NCBI GenBank assembly: GCA_963763085.1
Contig: CAVXNB010000004.1
Coordinates: 1,550,001 to 1,614,000, forward strand
DNA from: CAVXNB01 sp963763085
GTDB taxonomy: Bacteria; Actinomycetota; Acidimicrobiia; Acidimicrobiales; Bog-793
DNA: 64,000 nucleotides
Direction of reading: 5' to 3'
A program made the position numbers and the translations under genes. This document shows positions 47,560 to 57,056 of this stretch, one piece after another. Each line of letters opens with the position of its first letter. Positions within the stretch are counted from its first letter, which is position 1. The notes under the pieces were generated by a model, which was not told where the DNA came from, ran no database searches, and saw only the letters and a program-made list of their open reading frames with translations.

Positions 47560-48604
47560 TCAAGCAGGAAAAGGGGCACCGTACTCCGCTCCAAGTGCTG
47601 CGAGCAGTGCCGCGCTGGCATCATCAAGCGGAACCCCGCTCCTGCGTCTCGTCGCTTCCATCGCCTCCCTCTCGCCGGGAAGGAGGAACTCGGGGGTTCC
47701 TGGCGAGCGGGTGGCGGAGTGGACGACGGAGGCGAGCCGCTCGATCGAGGAGAGGTACTGGTCCGGATCGGCGAGAGCATCGACCGAGATGGCGATGAAC
47801 AGATGCCCGGTACGTTGCGGCTCCGGATTGACCGGATCGTTCGGGATGTCGGGACTCACGGCGCTTCCCGTCAGGCAGCCCGACAGGATGTCGATCATCG
47901 CCGCGAGCCCAAATCCCTTGTGCCCGCCCATAGGGAGCATTGCCCCGCCCAGCGCAACAGCCGGGTCGGTCGTCGCCGCGCCGTCCGGCCCGATCGCCCA
48001 TCCCTCCGGTATCGCCGTGCCTTCGCGCGCCGCCAGCACGACCTTGCCTTGGGCGACCACGCTCGTTGCGATGTCGAGCGAGATCGGCGCACCCGAGCCG
48101 TTGGGCGCAGCCATCGCGATCGGGTTCGTGCCGAGGATCGGACCGAGAGCACCGAGCGGGCTCATTCCCGGGTCGCTGTTGGTGAACACGAGACCGAAGC
48201 AGCCCTGCCGGGTTGCCTGCTCCGCGTAGACCGAGGCGGCGCCGAAGTGGCTCGAGTTGCGGACTCCGACGGTGGCCGCGCCGGCCGAGCGTGCCTTCGC
48301 GCAGCAAAGCTCCATGGCGAAGCCGGCAATGTAAGGTCCGAGGCCGTCGTGGCCGTCGACGATCGCGGCGGCGGGCAGGTCGACCTCGACGCTGGGCTCA
48401 GCATCGACCCCGAGTCGTGCCTGCCCGCAGTCCTGGGAGGTAGAAGTAGAGCTGGACGACGCCGTGGCTGTCCACCCCCCGCCGGTTGGCGTCGACGAGC
48501 GCCTTCGCCGTCGCCACGGCTGCGTCGCTCGACGCTCCTGTGCGCTCCAGCACTTGCACGGTCCAGGCCTCGAGGGCCTCCAGACTTACGAGCTTGTCGG
48601 CCAT
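47560..48604 (-). CDS. Ldh-family (malate/ureidoglycolate/L-sulfolactate type) NAD(P) oxidoreductase, one frameshift
   Basis: About 345 residues from ATG 48604 (MADKLVSLEALEAWTVQVLE). The N-terminal part has VDANRRGVDSHGVVQLYFYL with the conserved SHG. After a frame change at about 48420 the rest is continuous: GHDGLGPYIAGFAMELCCAK, VGVRNSSHFGAASVYAEQA with the catalytic His, and GGHKGFGLAAMIDILSG. This is the YlbC/MdH2 fold, not Rossmann Ldh; known members oxidise 2-hydroxy acids such as ureidoglycolate, malate or sulfolactate. It fits breakdown of a 2-hydroxy acid released by the hydantoinase-type enzyme. The shift is probably a data indel. Confidence 0.83.
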
Positions 48605-48838
48605 CTGTCTGTTTCCTGTTCGGTGAGCGAGGCGGCATGGGTGCGATACAGCTCTTCCACGCGTGCCTCGAGCGCTTGGCACGCCGGCGAGCAATAGGTC
48701 CTCTCCCGATTCAGGCGGGCCAGAGGACCAGTGCTTGTCCCCGAGCGCCGCGCCGCACGCGGCGCAGTACGGCCGGCGGGACGCGTACATCGGAAGTGGG
48801 CGATCGACCCATTGCCCGTCCTGCCCGCAATCGCCCAC
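48605..48838 (-). CDS. Small zinc-ribbon-like protein in the hydantoinase operon, possible frameshift
   Basis: From GTG 48838 the frame reads VDRPLPMYASRRPYCAACGA, then ALGDKHW; in another frame it continues LNRERTYCSPACQALEARVE, ELYRTHAASLTEQETDG up to the Ldh gene start. Two CxxC pairs (CAAC and CSPAC-type) suggest one zinc site. The change of frame is at about 48700. Hydantoinase/acetone carboxylase operons often include a small third subunit, and this would be the candidate. No family is recognised and the frame is uncertain. Confidence 0.35.
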
Positions 48839-48851
48839 GCGGCGGGCGGGA

Positions 48852-50552
48852 TCAGTCAAGGCCGTACTCGCGCTGGGCGCTCGCCTGGCTGATGAAGCCC
48901 TCAGCGACGTCGCGTGCAACGAGCTCGCGCGGGCGATCGGCCGGATCGCCGTAACCGCCGCCGCCGGCACTTCGGATCAGCACCTGATCCCCACAGTGGA
49001 GAACGAGACCGGAGTACTTGGTGTCGGATGCCGTTCCGAAGAGCTCTCGCACGGTCGCGAACCTGGTGTCGCCTCGTCGAAGTACGAGCGTCTTGGCCAT
49101 CGCGCCCGGTCGGCCACCGAACAGACCCCACGGCTCGGTTCGCGTTCGATCCCCGAACTCGCTGATCACGACGCTGGGGGCGGTGACTTCGAGAATGCGT
49201 TCGGAGGCCAGGCCCCCTCGATGCCGTCCGGCGCCACCTGAATCTTGCACCAGCTTCAAATGGCGCGTGAGCCACGGGTAGCGAGTCTCGAAGACCTCTA
49301 CCGGCGTGTTCCGGCAGTTGCCGTTGATCACGCACTGGACGTCATTTCCGTCAGCCGACGCGCGACCACCCCAACCTGAACCCTCAAGGTGGTAGTTCGT
49401 GTAGTAGTCGCCGGTATCGGGATGGACGCCTCCGAAGAGGAAATTCACCGACGTGCCACCCGAGCTTGCGGCGACTCGTGCCGGCAGAGCAGGTGCCAGC
49501 GCGGCGAAGATCATGTCGACGACGCGGCTGTGGATCTCCGAGTTGCCACCCACCTCGGGAGCCGGCGGGGAGACGTTCATCACCGTGCCCGGCTTGGTCA
49601 GCACCTTGATAGGTCGGTAGCAACCGGCGTTGCGTGGTATCCGAGAGTCCGTGAGATTCAAGACGGCGTTGTAGGTGGCCGAAAGCGTCACCCCGAGGGT
49701 CATGTTGCAGGGACCGGTCGCTTGCGAAGCGCTCTCGCGATAGTCGAAGATCATCTCGTCACCTACGACGGTGATCCGCACGAACATGCGATAGCTGCGG
49801 TCCGGAACGACACCGTCGTCCTCGATGAAATCCTCGAAGCAGTACTGGCCGTCCGGGATCTCGGTGATCTCCTGTCGCATGCGGCGTTCGGAGTAGTCGA
49901 GCAGCTCGGCGCAGATCGAGGTCATCTGCGACTGGCCGTAGCGGGCGAAGAGCTCGAGCAGGCGCGCCTCTCCTACGCCCAGTGCTCCGATCATGGCGTG
50001 CAGGTCGCCCCAGCTGAACCTGGGGGTTCGGTGATTGGTGAGAATGATGCGCCAGATGTCCTCCACGGCTTCTCCGCGTCGCATGATCTTCACGGGAGGA
50101 AGACGCAGGCCCTCCTGGTACACGTCGGTGGCGTCTGCGGCGAATCCGCCGGGCGCCTTGCCTCCGATCTCGGAGAGGTGCGCGAGATTGGCGACGAAGG
50201 CGACGAGCTGCCCCTTCTGGAAGACCGGCTTCAGTACGAGATGCTCGGGAATGTGACAGCCGCCGCGGTAGGGGTCGTTGTGGATGACGACGTCGCCCTC
50301 CTCGAAGCTGTCGACTCCGAGCTCGCGCAGGCACCACTCGACGGTCAGATTGATCGCGCCGATCTGGGCCGGACAGAACTCGCCTGAGGCAAGCGCCCGA
50401 CCGCTTGGGTCGAAGACGACGCAGGAGAAGTCGAGGCCCTCGTTGAAGATCGAGGAGTAGGACGTCTTCATCATTGTGACGCCCATCTCGTGACAGACGT
50501 TACGTAGGTAGTTGCCCACGATCGTGAGGGTCACGGGGTTGGTTGGCGGCAC
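48852..50552 (-). CDS. hyuB: Hydantoinase B/oxoprolinase family subunit
   Basis: 566 residues from GTG 50552, which overlaps the hyuA stop by one base. Typical HyuB sequences are present: NPVTLTIVGNYLRNVCHEMG, MKTSYSSIFNEGLDFSCVVF, GDVVIHNDPYRGGCHIPEHL, GGFAADATDVYQEGLRLPPV and GRHRGGLASERILEV, with the C-terminal SAGGGGYGDPADRP. HyuA/B enzymes use ATP to open cyclic amides such as hydantoins or 5-oxoproline, or carboxylate ketones in the acetone carboxylase branch. The gene is intact. Confidence 0.92.
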   Translation of the reverse strand: MPPTNPVTLTIVGNYLRNVCHEMGVTMMKTSYSSIFNEGLDFSCVVFDPSGRALASGEFCPAQIGAINLTVEWCLRELGVDSFEEGDVVIHNDPYRGGCHIPEHLVLKPVFQKGQLVAFVANLAHLSEIGGKAPGGFAADATDVYQEGLRLPPVKIMRRGEAVEDIWRIILTNHRTPRFSWGDLHAMIGALGVGEARLLELFARYGQSQMTSICAELLDYSERRMRQEITEIPDGQYCFEDFIEDDGVVPDRSYRMFVRITVVGDEMIFDYRESASQATGPCNMTLGVTLSATYNAVLNLTDSRIPRNAGCYRPIKVLTKPGTVMNVSPPAPEVGGNSEIHSRVVDMIFAALAPALPARVAASSGGTSVNFLFGGVHPDTGDYYTNYHLEGSGWGGRASADGNDVQCVINGNCRNTPVEVFETRYPWLTRHLKLVQDSGGAGRHRGGLASERILEVTAPSVVISEFGDRTRTEPWGLFGGRPGAMAKTLVLRRGDTRFATVRELFGTASDTKYSGLVLHCGDQVLIRSAGGGGYGDPADRPRELVARDVAEGFISQASAQREYGLD

Positions 50553-52627
50553 TAGTCCCACTTCCGATCGATGAGCAGGCAGCCGGTATCGGTGTAGGTG
50601 ACCGCCCAATTCGACGGGACATAGACGGTCGAGTCAACCTCTTCGATGACGAGGGGACCACGGCGGATCGACGGTATCGCCCGGTGGCGAATGATCTCGG
50701 TTCGCACTGCCCGGGCGTCGGGGTCGAACACCTCCCGCCATGTTGCCTGCTGCGGTGCGATCGCATCCAGCGCGATCGTCGCACCGGCCTGACGAAGCTC
50801 GCGGGCAGCGACCCTTGCATGGACGATCTCGACAGGCTCGCTATCCAAGGCGTAGCCGAAAGCTTGCTGGTGCATGACGTGGAATACCCTGAGGGCTCTT
50901 TCGAGGAAGCGCGAGCTCAGATCTGGCACGAGGACGTCCTGCTCGTAGTTCTGACCGGCGTATCGGCACGCGAGCCTGAGGTCGAGAACGCTCTCGCCGA
51001 TCACGCCATCGTGCGCAAGCTCCGCGACGACTTCTTCGATGGCCAGGTTGAACTGCCGCCGGACTTCCGCCTCGTCGACTTCGTCCGAGCGTGCGCCGAG
51101 AGTCCAGACCCGGTCGACACGTAATGGGGCGATAGCTGCGCCAAATGCCGAGCAGAGCCCGGGGTGAGGGGGAACGACGATCCGGCGTATGCCAACTGCC
51201 TCCGCAACGCCGCAGGCGTGAAGCGGCCCGGCTCCCCCGAAGGCCACAAGGCAGTGATCGCGCGGGTCGATACCGCGTTCGATCGTGACGAGGCGGATCG
51301 CGTTGGCCATGTTCTCGTTCGCTATATGAACGATCGCGTGCGCGGCGGCGATGACCGAGGCCGCGCCCATTGCCTGCGCGAGCTCGGCGATCGACCGCCA
51401 GGCGGCCTCGTCGTCGAGCTTGATCCGCCCTCCTAGGAAGAAGTCACCGTTGAGCCGCTTGAGGACGAGGTTGGCATCGGTGACCGTTGGTGAAGTCCCG
51501 CCTCTCGCGTAGCACGCGGGGCCAGGATCTGCACCAGCGCTCTGTGGTCCGACCTGGACCAGGCCCCCTTCATCGACCCGTGCGATTGACCCGCCGCCGG
51601 CGCCGATGGGGAGCACGTCGACCACGGGGACCGCGACGGGGAGTCCCCACTCGATCTCGTAATCGGTGACGTGGCCGACCTCGCCATCGATCACGAGACC
51701 GATGTCGGTGCTGGTACCGCCCATATCGAAGGTGATGCAACGGTTCTCTTGGACGAGGCGACCGAAGTACGCTCCACCGACCGCTCCACCAGCAAGGCCA
51801 GACCGCAGCGTGGTGACCGGGCGCGGCAGAATCGACACCGGAGCTCCCGTCCCGCCGTTCGATTTGAGTATGAGGAGCGTGAACGGGCCGCGGCGTTTGG
51901 CCTGGGTCTCGAGCTCGGTGAGGTAGCGCGACATGAGCGGTCGCACGTAGGCGTCGGCCAGGGTCGTGCTCGTCCGCTCATACTCCCGCCAAATTGGGCT
52001 CACGACGCTTGAAGACGAGACGGGAAGGCCGGGAATGGCGTCGACCAAACGCGCCGCGAGGGCTCGCTCGTGAGAGCCGTTCAAGTAGCTGAAAAGCAGG
52101 CAGATCGCCACTACTTCGACTTCGCCGGCGGCGAAGCGGCGGGAGACCTCTTCGACCACCCTGTCGCACTCCGCCGGCTCAAGCGTCTGTAGCACCCCGC
52201 CGGAAGCGTCGATGCGTTCGCGCACTCCGATGACATGCCGCCTGCTTACAAGAGGAATCGGTTTCTGCCAGTCCAGAGTGAAGGCGTAGCGGCGATTGAG
52301 GCGCTGGATGAAGGCAGTGTCCTCGAATCCAGCCGTCGTCAGGAGACATACCGATGCGCCGGTGCGCTGGAGGACGGCGTTGGTGGTCACCGTCGTTCCG
52401 TGAACCAGCCGGTCCACGCCGTCGTTGAGCCCGGCTTCGTCGAGGGCGGCCATGACGGCAGATACGGGCGCGTTTGGATCCGACGGCACCTTGACATGGC
52501 GAACCACCGTGTCGGAGCTCATCGCCACCAGGTCCGTGAAGGTGCCGCCCGAGTCCACTCCGACGGAAACTCGATCCGTCACGTTCCGTACGGCCGGCAC
52601 CGCACCTGGATGTGTTCCGCGGACCAA
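50552..52627 (-). CDS. hyuA: Hydantoinase A/oxoprolinase family subunit
   Basis: 691 residues if started at 52627; GTG 52582 (just before DRVSVGVDSGG) may be the real start. The actin/hexokinase-like ATP fold shows VGVDSGGTFTDLVAMSSD, ITFDMGGTSTDIGLVIDG, LPIGAGGGSIARVDEGG and VAFGGAGPLHACGVAEAVG. It provides the ATPase half of the HyuAB enzyme. As first gene of the minus-strand operon it has a candidate operator of the LacI type about 77-90 bp upstream. The gene is intact, with no frameshift over 2 kb. Confidence 0.93.
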   Translation of the reverse strand: MVRGTHPGAVPAVRNVTDRVSVGVDSGGTFTDLVAMSSDTVVRHVKVPSDPNAPVSAVMAALDEAGLNDGVDRLVHGTTVTTNAVLQRTGASVCLLTTAGFEDTAFIQRLNRRYAFTLDWQKPIPLVSRRHVIGVRERIDASGGVLQTLEPAECDRVVEEVSRRFAAGEVEVVAICLLFSYLNGSHERALAARLVDAIPGLPVSSSSVVSPIWREYERTSTTLADAYVRPLMSRYLTELETQAKRRGPFTLLILKSNGGTGAPVSILPRPVTTLRSGLAGGAVGGAYFGRLVQENRCITFDMGGTSTDIGLVIDGEVGHVTDYEIEWGLPVAVPVVDVLPIGAGGGSIARVDEGGLVQVGPQSAGADPGPACYARGGTSPTVTDANLVLKRLNGDFFLGGRIKLDDEAAWRSIAELAQAMGAASVIAAAHAIVHIANENMANAIRLVTIERGIDPRDHCLVAFGGAGPLHACGVAEAVGIRRIVVPPHPGLCSAFGAAIAPLRVDRVWTLGARSDEVDEAEVRRQFNLAIEEVVAELAHDGVIGESVLDLRLACRYAGQNYEQDVLVPDLSSRFLERALRVFHVMHQQAFGYALDSEPVEIVHARVAARELRQAGATIALDAIAPQQATWREVFDPDARAVRTEIIRHRAIPSIRRGPLVIEEVDSTVYVPSNWAVTYTDTGCLLIDRKWD

Positions 52628-52703
52628 GACTGTCGCCCCCGAGCCCTCGTATCCGTCGCGCCCGACCCCAACTCTGCGCTCGGGTCACGCTAACAGTGGT
52701 GTA

Positions 52704-52717
52704 CTTGATCGGTCAAC
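52704..52717. promoter_or_regulatory. Candidate LacI-type operator before hyuA
   Basis: CTTGATCGGTCAAC is a palindrome with TTGA/TCAA arms around a 4-base centre (TCGG). The arms and spacing equal those of the sites at 44385 and 44510. It lies in the 158-bp space between hyuA and the glycosyltransferase gene, where the hyu promoter must be. Confidence 0.5.
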
Positions 52718-52785
52718 CTTCTCTTATCGCCGCCTTGGCCTTCCTATTCAAGGCCGTCATAGATCGATCTACCACAATCGTGGCG

Positions 52786-53331
52786 CTACCAGTTGCAGAT
52801 CCCACCCTGGCGGGGCCCGTCCTTCAATGCGATGAGGTTGGCGTTCACGTAGCTGATGTGGTGCTCGCGGTGCCATGGGCTCGGGAACGAGGTCACCATG
52901 CGACCGACCTGGAACCTGCAGGTGATCTCGGGCACGAAGTTGGCGTAGTTGGCGTCGGTGAAGTACCAGAAGCTGTTCTCGTTGTAGAACGCGACGTGCG
53001 TCGGGTCCTGGAACGCGCCGCGGCCGTCGGTGCTCGGCGTGAGCGACAACAGCATCCCACCGTGGGCCAGCAACCTGTGCAGCTCGTTGAAGAGGGCGAT
53101 CTTGTCGGGGACGTGCTCGAGGAAGTCGACCGCCCTGATCACCCCGACGCTGTTGTCGGGAAGGTCGATCCCCCTCGTCACATCCGCGACGATGTCGACG
53201 CCGTCACCTGCGTACTGGTCGACACCCAGATACCCAACAGGCTTGTTGTGCGCCGCCCCGAGGTCGAGACAGTGAAGTCCCTCCCGGCGTGCCCAGGCGA
53301 GAGCGAGGCGCTGGACGTAGGTGTCGTAGAG
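52786..53331. repeat. Inverted repeat arm, left (methyltransferase half)
   Basis: This 546-bp segment is almost identical, in opposite orientation, to 57768-58313; 180 of 181 encoded residues are the same. A second matching block is at 53422-53556 against 57543-57677. The arms enclose the collagen-like gene. Recombination between them would invert the 4.4 kb between. Confidence 0.85.
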
Positions 53332-54042
53332 CTTGGAAGCTTCGCTGTAGATCTGGCGGTTTGCGACGATCTCGGACGCTGGGCGACGATCTCGGACGCG
53401 CTCGAGGTAGAGGCACTCGCGGATGTGCAAGAACGGCGCCGCCTCGTACATCCGGCACATCAGGTCCTGATCGTCGAGGATCGTCCTCGCCGGGTCGTAG
53501 CCCCCGACGGCCTCATAGACAGAGCGGCGGAAGGCTCGAACGTGGTTGGGCGCGTACTTCATTGAGGACATGTCGTGAGGAAACGGCTCGAACGCCTGAC
53601 GCCGCAGAACCACGCGCCCGTTCACTTCGGCCTCCTCGTATCGCCAGCCTTCTGACTCCTCGGACCGGGCGTCGCTCCGCTTGCCGTCCTCATGAATCTG
53701 AGCGCTGTCGGAGTAGACGAGTCCGACGTCCTCTCTTTCACTCAGAGTGGTGGCAACTCGTTCGACGCAATTCGTCGCGAGCTCATCGTGTTGGTCGAGT
53801 GCGACGAGGATGTCGCCGGTTGCTCGTGCGCACGCCATCTGTTTTGCGGCGGCGACAGTCGTCACGCCTGCGTCCCGCAGCACGACGACCCGTTCATCTC
53901 GCCCCGGTGGGCGCCAGATGCGCACCTCGCCAAACTGAAGGACTACCCACTCCCAAGCCTGGCTCGTTTGGTTGCGCAGGCTGCGGTGACACGAGTCAAG
54001 GAAGCGAGGGTCGTCACTTGCCGTGAAGATCGAGATCGGCAT
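52786..54042 (-). CDS. Two-domain glycosyltransferase (GT2)-methyltransferase, copy A
   Basis: 418 residues. The GT2 domain (1-235) has ISIFTASDDPRFLDSCHRSL, the DxD-like ALDQHDE (81-87), GLVYSDSAQI and GGYDPARTILDDQDLMCRMY. The C-terminal domain (238-418) is a SAM methyltransferase: HCLDLGAAHNKPVGYLGVDQ, DIVADVTRGIDLPDNSVGVI, FLEHVPDKIALFNELHRLLA, GGMLLSLTPS. One protein would thus add a sugar and methylate it or a neighbour. Residues 238-418 differ from copy B by one residue, while the first 162 are strongly diverged. It lies 5' to 5' with the collagen-like gene. Confidence 0.87.
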   Translation of the reverse strand: MPISIFTASDDPRFLDSCHRSLRNQTSQAWEWVVLQFGEVRIWRPPGRDERVVVLRDAGVTTVAAAKQMACARATGDILVALDQHDELATNCVERVATTLSEREDVGLVYSDSAQIHEDGKRSDARSEESEGWRYEEAEVNGRVVLRRQAFEPFPHDMSSMKYAPNHVRAFRRSVYEAVGGYDPARTILDDQDLMCRMYEAAPFLHIRECLYLERVRDRRPASEIVANRQIYSEASKLYDTYVQRLALAWARREGLHCLDLGAAHNKPVGYLGVDQYAGDGVDIVADVTRGIDLPDNSVGVIRAVDFLEHVPDKIALFNELHRLLAHGGMLLSLTPSTDGRGAFQDPTHVAFYNENSFWYFTDANYANFVPEITCRFQVGRMVTSFPSPWHREHHISYVNANLIALKDGPRQGGICNW

Positions 54043-54221
54043 CTGGCCTCTTGGTTTCGGATCTGGCGACTAGCGAGACATCCTGGGGATCGCTGCCGTT
54101 TGCCACTTGAGGGGCAGATGGTAACCGTCGAGCGCTGAGGCGCTGTTCGCCCCGCGGAACAAGCACCCCCTACGCGCCGAGCGTTGGCCGGGTCCACGAA
54201 GTGTGGTCAGATAATGACTAC

Positions 54222-54263
54222 GCGTGAGAATTACGATGTTATCGGTGACTGTGCGTGAGAATT
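54222..54263 (+). promoter_or_regulatory. Direct repeats upstream of the collagen-like gene
   Basis: GCGTGAGAATT occurs at 54222-54232 and again at 54253-54263, a spacing of 31 bp, or three helical turns. They lie 165-205 bp upstream of the collagen-like start in a 385-bp divergent spacer shared with glycosyltransferase copy A. They could be paired binding sites for a regulator of both genes. A polypyrimidine-free, AT-richer patch at 54209-54240 may hold the promoter. Confidence 0.45.
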
Positions 54264-54427
54264 CAAATTTCGAGGGTTGCGATCCCGCCTCCCCTGGCCA
54301 TATACGTAGAACCGCAGTTCGTAGTCGCTCTGCTACTGACAGTGACCAACATCAAATCTGGCCGGCGCCGGGATCTTCGGATCGGGGGGCGGGCCTGTCC
54401 GTTGACTATGCGAGGGGGCTATTCAAG

Positions 54428-56751
54428 ATGGCAGCGTCACGCAAGGGCGGTCGGTACACGCCGCCAAAGAGTCGTTCTCGTGCAGCCATGTTGGCGTTTG
54501 GAGCGGGAATTAGCACCCTCTCAGCGTCAGGACTCGTTGGAACTCTGGGAGTTTCAGCCGCACAGGCTTCGACGCAAGGGGCTCACAGCATCGGGGCTTG
54601 GCACCATCACCACGGATCCCAAGGGGCCCAAGGACCGCAGGGCGCCCAAGGAGCACAGGGGGCGACAGGAGCTCAGGGAGCTACTGGAGCTGCCGGAGCT
54701 CAGGGAGCTACTGGAGCTGCCGGGGTCGCAGGGAGCCACTGGAGCTGCCGGAGCGCAGGGCGCTGCAGGAGCGAACGGAGCAACTGGTGCCGCTGGGGCG
54801 ACCGGAGCGCAGGGCGCGGCCGGTCCTCAAGGCGCGGCCGGTCCTCAAGGAGCTGCCGGCCAGAACGGCCAAAACGGCCAGAAGAAACGGCCAGAAGGCT
54901 AAACGGCCAAAACGGCAGAAGCTGAATGGCCAGAACGGCCTGAATGGCCAGAACGGCGCTCAGGGGCCGCAAGGGGCCCAGGGTGCTGTCGGTGCCACCG
55001 GACAAGGATCGCAAGGAGCGACCGGAGCTGCCGGAGCGCAGGGCGGGACCGGAGCGCAAGGTCCGCAGGGAGCGCAAGGCGCGGACGGGCGCCCAGGGCA
55101 GCGCAAGGCTGCGACCGGAGCTCAAGGCTCGCAGGGAGCCACGGGTTCTCAGGGATCTCAGGGGTCGACCGGAGCGCAGGGTGCCCAGGGAACCACCGGC
55201 GCCCAGGGCTCGCAGGGTGCAACCGGGTCCCAGGGATCTCAGGGCTCAACCGGAGCACAGGGTGTCCAGGGAACCACCGGCGCCCAGGGCTCGCAGGGTG
55301 TAACCGGGTCCCAGGGATCTCAGGGCTCAACCGGAGCACAGGGTGCTCAGGGAGCCACCGGGTCCCAAGGTTCTCAGGGGTCGACCGGAGCCCAAGGCTC
55401 GCAGGGAGCCACGGGTTCCCAGGGATCCAGGGTCGACCGGAGCACAGGGCTCGCAGGGAGCCACCGGGTCCCAGGGCTCGCAGGGTGCAACCGGGTCCCA
55501 GGGATCTCAGGGAGCGACTGGCGCCCAGGGCTCGCAGGGAGCCACGGGTTCCCAGGGATCTCAGGGGTCGACCGGAGCACAGGGTGCCCAGGGAGCCACC
55601 GGGTCCCAAGGCTCGCAGGGAGCCACCGGGTCCCAGGGCTCGCAGGGTGCAACCGGGTCCCAGGGATCTCAGGGAGCGTCTGGCACCCAGGGCTCGCAGG
55701 GAGCCACGGGTTCCCAGGGATCTCAGGGGTCGACCGGAGCACAGGGTGCCCAGGGTGCAACCGGGTCCCAGGGCTCGCAGGGAGCCACTGGGTCCCAAGG
55801 TTCTCAGGGAGCCACCGGCGCCCAGGGTTCGCAGGGAGCGACTGGCGCCCAGGGCTCGCAGGGCTCAACCGGAGCACAGGGTGCCCAAGGAGCCACGGGT
55901 TCCCAGGGTTCGCAGGGAGCCAGCGGCGCCCAGGGTGCTAGCGGAGCCCAAGGTGCCCAGGGAGCCCAAGGTCCCCAGGGCGCGAGTGGAGCACAGGGCG
56001 CATCCGGAGCAGCGGGTTCGAGGGGCATCGGCACAGCGGGTCGCAGGGCGCATCCGGCACAGCGGGCTCGCAGGGTTCAACCGGAGCACAGGGTGCCCAG
56101 GGAGCGACAGGAGCACAGGGCTCCCAGGGAGCGTCCGGCACACAGGGTGCACAGGGAGCCAGTGGGGCTCAGGGTGCCCAGGGAGCCAGCGGCGCCCAGG
56201 GTGCGAGCGGAGCCCAGGGTCCCCAGGGAGCACAAGGTCCCCAGGGCGCCAGCGGAGCACAGGGCGCATCCGGAGCACAGGGCGCCTCGGGAGCGGCTGG
56301 GGCGCAGGGGTCTGCGGGCTCGCAGGGCTCGCAGGGAGCCAGCGGTGCCCAGGGTGCCCAGGGTGCGAGCGGAGCACAGGGAGCCCAGGGGTCCGCAGGT
56401 GCCCAAGGCGCCAGCGGAGCACAGGGAGCCCAGGGTGCCGCCGGAGCCCAGGGTGCGAGCGGCGCACAAGGATCCCAGGGTGCCCAGGGAGCTCAGGGAA
56501 CCGCCGACTTGCTCGCCAACACCACGACAGTCGTGACCACGGCGAGCGGTGACAGCAATACCGTCCTCTGCCCGACGGGGTACGTTGCGATCGGCGGTGG
56601 GGGATCCAGCAGCGGGTTCAACGCCTTGGAGACGTCGGCACCGACGGACTCGAGCGGGGTCATCGTCACGAATGGGACGACTCCTGCAGGGTGGGAGGTC
56701 ACGTTCGCCGGGACGAGCACCATCACGGCCTACGTGGTCTGTTCTAAGTAG
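54428..56751 (+). CDS. Collagen-like (Gly-X-Y) surface protein, several frameshifts
   Basis: About 775 residues from ATG 54428. A basic start and hydrophobic Sec signal (MLAFGAGISTLSASGLVGTL, then GVSAAQAST) precede a His patch (GAWHHHHGSQG) and a long Gly-X-Y array of about 640 residues, built mostly from GAQ, GSQ, GAT, GST, GAS and GNA units with almost no proline. The array keeps Gly-X-Y but changes frame at about 54725, 54895, 55425 and 56030. A C-terminal domain of about 82 residues follows (ADLLANTTTVVTTASGDSNT, LCPTGYVAIGGGGSSSGFN, TAYVVCSK) with a Cys pair. It resembles bacterial collagen-like glycoproteins such as BclA. It is flanked by glycosyltransferase-methyltransferases, so glycosylation of Thr/Ser is a strong guess. 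Confidence 0.8.
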
Positions 56752-56788
56752 GAGTCGCGACAGCGACGAAGAAGCTGCTGAGCAGTAC

Positions 56789-56818
56789 GAAGGGGAGGCC
56801 CTCCGGGGCCTCCCCTTC
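56789..56818 (+). terminator. Terminator of the collagen-like gene
   Basis: GAAGGGGAGGCC (56789-56800) pairs perfectly with GGCCTCCCCTTC (56807-56818) around six bases, 38 bp after the stop. The stem is 12 bp and very stable. Only a short T-run follows (CGTTTCC). The remaining sequence up to 57056 has no convincing gene; GGGAC repeats occur at about 56950-56988 in front of copy B. Confidence 0.8.
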
Positions 56819-57056
56819 GACGTTTCCCGGTCAGGCGCTGGCCGATCCTGTGGATAACGAGGTTCTCGTCTTTAAGAGCGCGATCTGGCTGGATCTGGAT
56901 AAATCGGCCGGCACTCAAGTAGCTAAGGGTTCGTGCCGTTATCTAGAAACGGGACCTCTATCCGAGGACCGGGACAATGTTCGGGACATCGAGTCCTACG
57001 GCGAGCCGCAGATGAATGTTGTTCACCGTGAGCGCCGAATCGAGAGGTAGGGAAAG

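Noticed and set aside
54600..56500. CRISPR-like repeat array in the collagen region.
   Set aside because: Repeats are contiguous, of 9-18 bp, code for Gly-X-Y and have no unique spacers.
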